Assembly (NCBI GenBank): GCA_003152145.1
Contig: PLZL01000355.1
Coordinates: 730-12,800 of the forward strand
Direction of reading: 5' to 3'
Length of the DNA stretch: 12,071 bases
From: Limisphaerales bacterium
GTDB taxonomy: Bacteria > Verrucomicrobiota > Verrucomicrobiae > Limisphaerales > UBA11358
In this document: one piece after another, positions 6,328 to 12,071 of the stretch
Layout of the letters: each line of letters opens with the position of its first letter
Position numbering within the stretch: position 1 is the first letter of the stretch
Notes under the pieces: model-generated
The model's database searches: none
The model's input: the letters and a program-made list of their open reading frames with translations, nothing else
What the model was told of the DNA's origin: nothing
Translations under genes and position numbers: made by a program

Positions 6328-8253
6328 TTACCCCGCCCTCGGCGCAATCCGCGATGCAGCCGGTTTGGTTTCCGGCGGCGCGGACATTCCGGTTTCAAAA
6401 TTGTCGGGCACGTCTTCCGGCAGCAAGGTGGTGAGCGCATCGCGGTCGCATTGGCCGCTGGCGACCAGACGCGTGCTTTGATTGCGCACGGCGGACTCGA
6501 ACAGGTTCCGCATTTCGCGCGCGTTGCCGAACTGTGCGTTGCGCGCGGCATATAAATTCTTGCAGAGCGTCAGCACCTTTTTTTCCGTTTCGGGCGAGCA
6601 GACCAGTCCGCTTTGCGCGGCCATGCGTTGAAAAATTTCCGCCAGATCTTCCGGCTGGTAATCGGGGAAATTGAGATAATTCGTGAACCGCGATTCGAGG
6701 CCGGGATTCGAGTTGATGAACTCTTCCATCGGCCCGGTATAACCGGCGACAATCACGATGAGCCGGTCGCGGTCGTCTTCCATGCGCTTGAGCAGCGTCT
6801 CGATGGCTTCGCTGCCAAAATCCTCCGCGCCGCGCCCGGCGAGCGAATACGCCTCGTCAATGAACAGAATGCCATCGAGCGCCGAGTCAATCGCCGCATG
6901 GGTGCGCACCGCCGTCTGCCCGACGTATTCGGCCACGAGCCGTCCGCGGTCGCACTCGACGACGTGGCCGCGCCGGAGCAGGCCGAGCGATTTGTAGATG
7001 CGGCCCATGAGCCGCGCCACAGTGGTCTTGCCGGTGCCGGGATTGCCGAAGAAAACGCTGTGCAAACTCGCCTGCACGACGGGCAAACCCTGCTGGCGGC
7101 GCAGCACCTGCATCCGTGCAAAATTCGTGGCGCGGTGAACTTCACTCTTCACCGGCTCAAGGCCGACGAGCGCGTCGAGTTCCTTGAAAATGGCCGCGAG
7201 GTCTTCCTCGCTGACACCCGGATCGGCGGCCCGCGCGGTAAAATCCACGGCATATTGCCGCGAAACTTCCGTGAATTGCGCGGAAATGACCGCCGACCGG
7301 CGGCGGCTGGCGTCGGACATTTCGCGTTCCATGTTGGCGAGCGTCGTTACCAGTGTCTGCAAATTCTGCCGGATAAATTCAATCGTGACGGGCTGCAACC
7401 CCAAATCCAGAGTGTGGCGCGTGAGCAATTTGAAAATTTCATCCAGCCCGTGCTTGTCCGCCGGCTGCAACATGGTTTCCACGCGCTCTATCGCCTTGCG
7501 CCCGCCTTTCTCGAACCATTTTGCAAACGCGGCTTCGTCGCCGCTGGCAGCAGCGTAACCGGATTCCAGCAGCGCCAGCGCATCGTCCGCCTTCGCGGCC
7601 AGGCCCGCGACGCAAACGGAAAGCGCCCCGTAAGCCTGCAACTCCGATCCGTCGGTGGCCAGCCGTTGCCACAGCGCCAGCGCCAGCAGGCGGACCAGGC
7701 TGTGCAGGTCGTCAATCAAATCAAACTCCTCGTCGCCGATGCGTTTGACGGTCATCAGCGGCGGCGTGAGGATTTGCGCGCATTCAATCAACAGGCGCAG
7801 TTGCAGCAGGCTGCGCAGGATGGCCTCCTCCTTGGCGACTTCGTAGCTGAAAACCTGCGCGCGCCAGTCGCCGTGGCGCTGCAACTGGTGGAGCCGCCGC
7901 GTGTGCGATTCGATGGCGCTGCGCAGCCGCACGGCGTCGTCCGGCGTGAACAGCGATTGCGACTGGTAATAATTCAGCAGGTAATTTGTCGTCATGCCGT
8001 CCAACTCGCCCAGTTCCTCGCGCTTGAACGACACCGTGCGGCCGGTTTTCGGGTTGCGGAACAGCGTGGTGAGAATCGAACCAGGGAGGAATGATTCGTG
8101 CAGCGGCACCGCGATCGTTGAGGCTTCCTTGACGCGCGGCAGATTGGCCGGCGCACGCGTAACTTCCTCCAGCACGCGGGCGTAGCGGAGAAATTCCTCC
8201 AACTGCTGGCGCAGTTTGGCTTCTTCGGATTCGGGCTGCCGGTTCGTTTCCAT
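6328..8253 (-). CDS. CbxX/CfxQ-type AAA+ ATPase with unrecognised helical N-terminal half
   Basis: The C-terminal part (about residues 345-620 of 641) is a CbxX/CfxQ (SpoVK/EccA-like) AAA+ module. Walker A is GNPGTGKT (403-410), a probable pore segment is YVGQT (443-447), and Walker B is ILFIDEAY (462-469). Sensor 1 lies near IVAGY (500-504), the arginine finger is Arg522 in NPGLESRF, and sensor 2 is in GNARE (576-580). Residues 1-340 are rich in Leu, Ala, Arg and Glu and look all-helical; I recognise no domain there. A Pro/Ala-rich tail follows residue 620. Known for the family: these ATPases form hexameric rings that remodel protein partners (Rubisco activation, type VII secretion). No Rubisco, sporulation or secretion gene is visible nearby, so the client is unknown. 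It lies upstream of the OLD gene on the same strand, 159 bases away. Only GAGG one base before the ATG resembles a Shine-Dalgarno, which is too close to be convincing. Confidence 0.92.
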   Translation of the reverse strand: METNRQPESEEAKLRQQLEEFLRYARVLEEVTRAPANLPRVKEASTIAVPLHESFLPGSILTTLFRNPKTGRTVSFKREELGELDGMTTNYLLNYYQSQSLFTPDDAVRLRSAIESHTRRLHQLQRHGDWRAQVFSYEVAKEEAILRSLLQLRLLIECAQILTPPLMTVKRIGDEEFDLIDDLHSLVRLLALALWQRLATDGSELQAYGALSVCVAGLAAKADDALALLESGYAAASGDEAAFAKWFEKGGRKAIERVETMLQPADKHGLDEIFKLLTRHTLDLGLQPVTIEFIRQNLQTLVTTLANMEREMSDASRRRSAVISAQFTEVSRQYAVDFTARAADPGVSEEDLAAIFKELDALVGLEPVKSEVHRATNFARMQVLRRQQGLPVVQASLHSVFFGNPGTGKTTVARLMGRIYKSLGLLRRGHVVECDRGRLVAEYVGQTAVRTHAAIDSALDGILFIDEAYSLAGRGAEDFGSEAIETLLKRMEDDRDRLIVIVAGYTGPMEEFINSNPGLESRFTNYLNFPDYQPEDLAEIFQRMAAQSGLVCSPETEKKVLTLCKNLYAARNAQFGNAREMRNLFESAVRNQSTRLVASGQCDRDALTTLLPEDVPDNFETGMSAPPETKPAASRIAPRAG

Positions 8254-8419
8254 GCCTCACGGTTTTCGAGTTGAGAACAGAGCAAATTGTCGCGGGCGCG
8301 AAGCGGATGGCAAGCTCCAAGTGCCCATCGGAATGAAAATTGGAACATAGCTTCATCCTCCAGTCGCCCGCATGAATACTTTCCGCCACGCGGATTACGA
8401 AGTGGAAGTGTGAAACGCC

Positions 8420-8442
8420 GGTTTGGGCGGGCCGCCCAAACC
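8420..8442 (-). terminator. Perfect 11-bp palindromic stem downstream of GH127 gene
   Basis: The arms at 8420-8430 and 8432-8442 pair without mismatch around a single central base; in practice the loop would open to five bases (stem GGTTTGGGC/GCCCAAACC). It lies 41 bases after the GH127 stop in the direction of transcription. No real T-tract follows (GGCGTTTCACACTT on the minus strand), so it may be a Rho-assisted terminator, an mRNA 3'-end stabiliser or a dispersed palindromic element. The rest of the 230-base gap (8254-8483) shows nothing else that I can support. Confidence 0.5.
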
Positions 8443-8483
8443 AGTATGCGAGCCGCGTGCGCTCCCAACTTCGGAATTCGGGT

Positions 8484-11249
8484 TTAGAAAGCCGGCGCGT
8501 CGGGCGTTGCAACGCTGACCAGTTTGCTTGCCGGCTGGTTCTTGATCCAGACCATCGAACCGCTGCCTTCGGAATTGCGATTGTTCCGGGCGTAGTTGGG
8601 AACCGCCAGCAGCGGGCTGCCGTCGGCCCATTGACCCTTGATGGTCATCACGCCGTGGAGCAGATCGCCGCGCCATTCGGTGGTCAACGCCTTGGAGCCG
8701 ATGGGCTGGTTGATGTCAGGCTGGTCGGCGCGCTCGACGTTGTAAATCAGCGGACCGTAGCGTAGCGCGACCAGGCCGCGATCCGCCGCGATGTGCGCGT
8801 CGGCCTGTATGCGCTGGACTTCCATTGGCAGCACCATGTCAATCTTGTCGCCGGTTTTCCAGGTGCGCGTGATGACGGCGTAGCCGTTGACGATTTTTGG
8901 AGTGACGATTTTGCCATTCACGGCGAGCGACTTGACACCGCTGACTTGCGGCATCGGCGTGTAGAGCGCGCTCGTGGTGCGGTTCGGCACGCGCACATAG
9001 ACGGTGAATTTCTTCGACTGCTTCGGATTGACCGCGATTGAAATGTTGCCGCTCCACGGATAATCGGTCTTCTGAACCATTTGAATATCCGTGCCTGCAA
9101 CTTTTTCAACATTGATTGTGCTGCCGATGAACATATTGACATAAATGCCGTCGTCGCCCTTCACATACGTCCACGTCGGAATCATCAGCAGCGTGCGGGC
9201 AAGGTTGCCGACGCAGCACGGACACGCATGCCACGGGTAACGCGCCCTGCCGCCAGTCAGCGGATTGTCGTAATAAAAATTTTTGCCATCAAGGTCGAGC
9301 GCGCCGAGCAGTGCGTTATACATCGTCTCCTCATACAAATCGGCATACTTCGCGTCGTGATAGGCGAGGTTCATTTTGTATTGGAAGAAAATCAGGCCGC
9401 AGCTTGAACAGGATTCGTTGTAGGCGTTGTTGCGCAACGAATAGTTCGGGCCGAAACCTTCCGAAGTTTCGCCGCTGCCGATGCCGCCGGTGACGTAATA
9501 TTTTTTGTTCACGATGTTGTCCCAGAGCGACATCACCGCGCTTTGATAATCAACGTCGTGGGTTTCCGCCGCGACATCCGCCATGCCGGAATAACAATAC
9601 GCCGCGCGCACGGCGTGGCCGACGGCTTCATACTGCTGCGGCACCGGTAGCGCCGTCTGGTCATATTCGGTGCCGCCGCTGTTGCCACGGTTATTGAGCA
9701 AAGATTCTGCAAGCGCGATGTAACTGTCGCCGTGACCGCCGCCTTCCATGTCATTCACGAAGCGGCCAAAACGCACGAGCGCCTGTTCCATTTCCTCGTG
9801 GCCGTCGAACCACGCTTTTTTCCCGGGGCCGAGATTTGCGACCCAGCAGTCCGCCAGTTTTTTCGCGGCGTTGTAAAGGCGCTTGTCCTTTCCATCCGTG
9901 AGCGTGTAATGGTTGATGGCCGACTCGATGAAATAACCGGCGGTGTAACCTTCGTGATTGCCGCGCGACGCCGGCGACCAGCGTTCGGTCCAGCGGTTGG
10001 TGTTGCGCAACGTCCACGCCGTTTGCAAATAGCCATCGGGTTCCTGCGCCGCGAGAATTTTCGGAATCCAGTCGTCGAGCGTCGCCTTCATTTTTCCCTG
10101 CGCCGCGATGATTTCCGGGTCGCCCTTCGGATCCACCATCAGCGCGATGCTCATGGCCTCGACCGTTTGATGAACCCACGCGTTCGCGAACACATAACCT
10201 TTGTGCGGCGCGTGCGGCTCGCCACGCAACGCCTTCGCCGCCTCGACAAAATTGTCAATCCCGCCGTCGCCTTGGTTGCGCGGGATGTCGGTGCGGTTGA
10301 TCTGGTCAATACAATGAGGAATCCAGTTCACGATGAGCGCCTTTGCCCGCGCGTTCCACAGCAAACTGTCAATCTTGTAAGGCTTCGTGTAAACCACTTC
10401 GAGCCGCTGCGCTGGCGGTGGTGCCGCCACCTTCACCTTGAGCGTCGAGGTCGAACTCAATTTGTCGTTGTCAATGCCCGCAGCCAATTGAAGCACATAA
10501 TCGCCGGGCTTCGAGAAAACCGCCGTCGTTTTCGTCCCTTGCTCGTCTGCAAATGTCACGTTTCCCGGCCCGGATGCCTTGCTCCAAGTCACACTCGCCG
10601 TCTTGCCGGGCTTCAAATATCTCGCCGCGCCGGACAAATACGTTTTGCCGCCAAGGATCACGTCGCGGTCCGCGCCGGCGGAAACTTTCGGCGGAAAATC
10701 CGGCGACTTGCCGGAATCCAGAACGCGCCACTCCAAAATGCCCGTGGAATTATTGCCATCCCCGTCCATTTCCAGCCGGAGCTTTGCCGTCGTGATTTCG
10801 TCGAACGTCGTCACGTTGAACTGGTCGCCCGCAACGCCGAGGCCGCTCGCGTTGGGCGCCTCGACAAACTCAGTTCCGCTCCAGTATTTCAGCCGGCAAG
10901 CCGCAGGCAGCCGCACGCCCTGCCGGTCGTCCCACCAAAACACCTCGATCTGCTTCGTGCTGACGGGCTGGCTCCAGTCGTATTCCACCCATTGCGTGCC
11001 GGTGCGCGGCCAGTTGCCGAAGGAGCCGCCCCGGTTGTCTCGCGAATTGCGCGGCGCGATCCCGTCGCTCAGCGCCGCCAGCGACGTGTCGCCCGAAACG
11101 AACGAACTCGACGGCGTCGCCACCAGGGCGAGATTCACCGGCGTGTTTGAATTCGGATTCTGCGCGCGCAGGACGTGTGGACAGGAAATCAAAACGCACG
11201 CGGCAAGCATCAGCCGGGCGCGACGGACTGGATTGAATTGGGAACGCAT
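8484..11249 (-). CDS. Secreted GH127-family beta-L-arabinofuranosidase with F5/8- and PKD-like domains
   Basis: GH127 (DUF1680) enzymes release L-arabinofuranose from plant glycans, using a cysteine nucleophile held by zinc. I place the start at the ATG at 11249 (921 residues). An upstream in-frame TTG at 11279 would add ten residues and spoil the signal peptide. Residues 1-29 form that peptide: basic (MRSQFNPVRRAR), hydrophobic (LMLAACVLIS), probable cleavage after LRA. A discoidin (F5/8 C)-like domain follows at about 38-178 and a PKD/Ig-like domain at about 188-275. The catalytic region runs from about 287 to the C-terminus. It has the family block YYVTGGIGSGE (584-594), likely acid/base Glu597, and the zinc set Glu612, Cys614 (NESC), Cys678 and Cys679 (CPCC). 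By analogy with the Bifidobacterium enzyme HypBA1, Cys678 is the probable nucleophile. Extra cysteines at 617 and 676 flank the site. It follows deoC by 97 bases on the same strand. The substrate is inferred from family only. Confidence 0.88.
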   Translation of the reverse strand: MRSQFNPVRRARLMLAACVLISCPHVLRAQNPNSNTPVNLALVATPSSSFVSGDTSLAALSDGIAPRNSRDNRGGSFGNWPRTGTQWVEYDWSQPVSTKQIEVFWWDDRQGVRLPAACRLKYWSGTEFVEAPNASGLGVAGDQFNVTTFDEITTAKLRLEMDGDGNNSTGILEWRVLDSGKSPDFPPKVSAGADRDVILGGKTYLSGAARYLKPGKTASVTWSKASGPGNVTFADEQGTKTTAVFSKPGDYVLQLAAGIDNDKLSSTSTLKVKVAAPPPAQRLEVVYTKPYKIDSLLWNARAKALIVNWIPHCIDQINRTDIPRNQGDGGIDNFVEAAKALRGEPHAPHKGYVFANAWVHQTVEAMSIALMVDPKGDPEIIAAQGKMKATLDDWIPKILAAQEPDGYLQTAWTLRNTNRWTERWSPASRGNHEGYTAGYFIESAINHYTLTDGKDKRLYNAAKKLADCWVANLGPGKKAWFDGHEEMEQALVRFGRFVNDMEGGGHGDSYIALAESLLNNRGNSGGTEYDQTALPVPQQYEAVGHAVRAAYCYSGMADVAAETHDVDYQSAVMSLWDNIVNKKYYVTGGIGSGETSEGFGPNYSLRNNAYNESCSSCGLIFFQYKMNLAYHDAKYADLYEETMYNALLGALDLDGKNFYYDNPLTGGRARYPWHACPCCVGNLARTLLMIPTWTYVKGDDGIYVNMFIGSTINVEKVAGTDIQMVQKTDYPWSGNISIAVNPKQSKKFTVYVRVPNRTTSALYTPMPQVSGVKSLAVNGKIVTPKIVNGYAVITRTWKTGDKIDMVLPMEVQRIQADAHIAADRGLVALRYGPLIYNVERADQPDINQPIGSKALTTEWRGDLLHGVMTIKGQWADGSPLLAVPNYARNNRNSEGSGSMVWIKNQPASKLVSVATPDAPAF

Positions 11250-11346
11250 GATTGCTGGATACCGTTTACGGTGACGCAATTCAAGCCGTCAATGCGGCAA
11301 AATTGCCGGATCCAATCGGCGCCCACAATCAGTTGCTTCGGCAATG
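11250..11346 (-). other. Spacer between deoC and GH127 gene, with a small hairpin
   Basis: CGGCAA (11295-11300) and TTGCCG (11303-11308) can pair around two bases. Just beyond it on the minus strand lies TTGACG (11292-11287), a good -35 match, but the best -10 candidate, TAAACG 18 bases on, is poor. The hairpin has no T-tract, so whether the two genes share a transcript cannot be decided from the sequence. Confidence 0.3.
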
Positions 11347-12048
11347 TTAATACGAACCGGGCTGGCTGTCGGCAAGTCCCTTGACGATGGCGACGCCGGC
11401 GGAGGTTCCGAGGCGTGTCGCGCCGGCTTCAATCATCGCCAGAGCCGCCTTCAAATCGCGGATGCCGCCGGAGGCCTTGACGCCGAATTCCGGGCCGACC
11501 GTGGCGCGCATCAATTTCACGTCGGCCACCGTCGCGCCGCCGGTGCTGAAGCCGGTGGACGTCTTCACGAAATGCGCGCCGCTCTCGCCGACCATTTTGC
11601 ATGCGCGGATTTTCTGTTCGTCCGTCAGCAGGCAGGTTTCCAGAATCACCTTCACCGTGTGCTCGTCGGCGGCCTCGACCACGTCGCACATCTCGCGGAA
11701 AACGTATTTGTCCTCGCCGTCCTTGAGCCGGGCGACGTTGAGCACCATGTCAATTTCCTGCGCGCCGTCGTCAATGGCCGCCTCGGTTTCAAACCGCTTG
11801 GCGTCGGTGGACATCGCGCCGAGCGGGAAGCCGACGACGCTGGCGACCTTCACATCCGATCCTTCCAGCCAATGCCGCGCCTCGGCCACGCGCGAGCCGT
11901 TGACGCAGACGGAGAAGAATTTGTGCTCGCGCGCCTCGGCGCAGAGCTTCTCGATGTCCTTGGCGGTGGCGTCGGCCTTCAGCACCGTGTGGTCAATGAA
12001 GGCGGCGAGTTGCGTGGCGGATAATTCAGTGATGTTCACGGCCATCAT
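11347..12048 (-). CDS. deoC: Deoxyribose-phosphate aldolase
   Basis: DeoC cleaves 2-deoxy-D-ribose 5-phosphate to glyceraldehyde 3-phosphate and acetaldehyde in the cytoplasm, the last step of deoxynucleoside catabolism. The 233-residue protein covers the whole TIM-barrel family. IDHTVLK (18-24) is the N-terminal signature, Asp100 lies in EIDMVLN, and the Schiff-base lysine is Lys162 in [14 protein letters not shown]. The second catalytic lysine is Lys191 in [10 protein letters not shown]; these match Asp102, Lys167 and Lys201 of the E. coli enzyme. It belongs to the shorter (about 220-residue) form rather than the 259-residue E. coli form. Two ATG codons stand side by side (12046-12048 and 12043-12045), so the start could be one codon later; no Shine-Dalgarno sequence helps to choose. 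No phosphopentomutase or nucleoside phosphorylase gene is seen in the window. The upstream gene, if any, lies outside. Confidence 0.96.
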   Translation of the reverse strand: MMAVNITELSATQLAAFIDHTVLKADATAKDIEKLCAEAREHKFFSVCVNGSRVAEARHWLEGSDVKVASVVGFPLGAMSTDAKRFETEAAIDDGAQEIDMVLNVARLKDGEDKYVFREMCDVVEAADEHTVKVILETCLLTDEQKIRACKMVGESGAHFVKTSTGFSTGGATVADVKLMRATVGPEFGVKASGGIRDLKAALAMIEAGATRLGTSAGVAIVKGLADSQPGSY

Positions 12049-12053
12049 TTAGC

Positions 12054-12071
12054 CACAGATGAAACACGGAT
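12054..12071. repeat. Imperfect 11-base-period repeat at the right edge, just upstream of deoC
   Basis: CACAGAT (12054-12060) and CACGGAT (12065-12071) stand 11 bases apart and run into the window edge. The pattern resembles the dispersed CACAGATGAACACGGAT-type intergenic repeats that I recall from several bacterial genomes. Only two units are visible. Confidence 0.4.

Noticed and set aside
6613..8094. Plus-strand open frame of 493 codons opposite the AAA+ gene
   Set aside because: It is antisense to a gene with complete AAA+ motifs, and its product is Arg/Gln/His/Ala-rich without any domain, as expected of the complement of GC-rich coding DNA.
4432..8253. Gabija system (GajA plus GajB)
   Set aside because: The partner gene is a CbxX/CfxQ AAA+ ATPase, not a UvrD-like helicase, so only the OLD-type nuclease side resembles Gabija.
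9732..11150. Plus-strand open frame of 472 codons opposite the GH127 gene
   Set aside because: Same reasoning: strong Arg bias, no motif, and the opposite strand encodes a recognisable secreted enzyme.
11250..11279. TTG start at 11279 for the GH127 gene
   Set aside because: It adds ten charged residues ahead of an already complete signal peptide; the ATG at 11249 gives a normal one.
11263..11292. Promoter for the GH127 gene (TTGACG ... TAAACG)
   Set aside because: The -35 is good but the -10 matches only three of six bases with 18-base spacing, too weak to list as a site of its own.

Overview
The window carries seven protein-coding genes, one of them cut by the left edge, and no RNA gene that I can recognise. 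The sequence is GC-rich, start codons mostly lack a clear Shine-Dalgarno sequence, and heptamer tandem repeats occur inside a gene. With a secreted GH127 enzyme and an ABC-2 permease with a large external domain, this suggests a member of the Verrucomicrobiota (perhaps the Pedosphaera/Limisphaera side). That placement is an inference from recall of such genomes, not from a search.

Bases 1-4400 read rightwards. The C-terminal part of an ABC-2 type transporter permease overlaps by four bases (ATGA) with a membrane-anchored protein of unknown function that probably has helical repeats. A GTG-started rimO follows. It encodes the ribosomal protein S12 methylthiotransferase with all six cluster-binding cysteines, but at 564 residues it is over 100 longer than usual. 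Three period-7 repeat arrays are translated in frame inside it.

Bases 4432-12048 read leftwards. In transcription order the genes are deoC (deoxyribose-phosphate aldolase), a secreted multidomain GH127-type beta-L-arabinofuranosidase, a CbxX/CfxQ-type AAA+ ATPase with an unrecognised helical N-terminal half, and an OLD-family ATPase with a TOPRIM nuclease domain. A perfect 11-bp palindromic stem follows the GH127 gene and probably separates it from the AAA+ gene. The OLD gene meets rimO tail to tail with 31 bases between them.

The most noteworthy items are the OLD-family gene (lower GC, AT-rich leader, no helicase partner) next to a AAA+ ATPase of unknown role, which together could be an undescribed defence or repair pair, and the heptamer insertions in rimO. 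The deoC and GH127 genes look like ordinary metabolic genes, with no obvious pathway link beyond shared strand and closeness.
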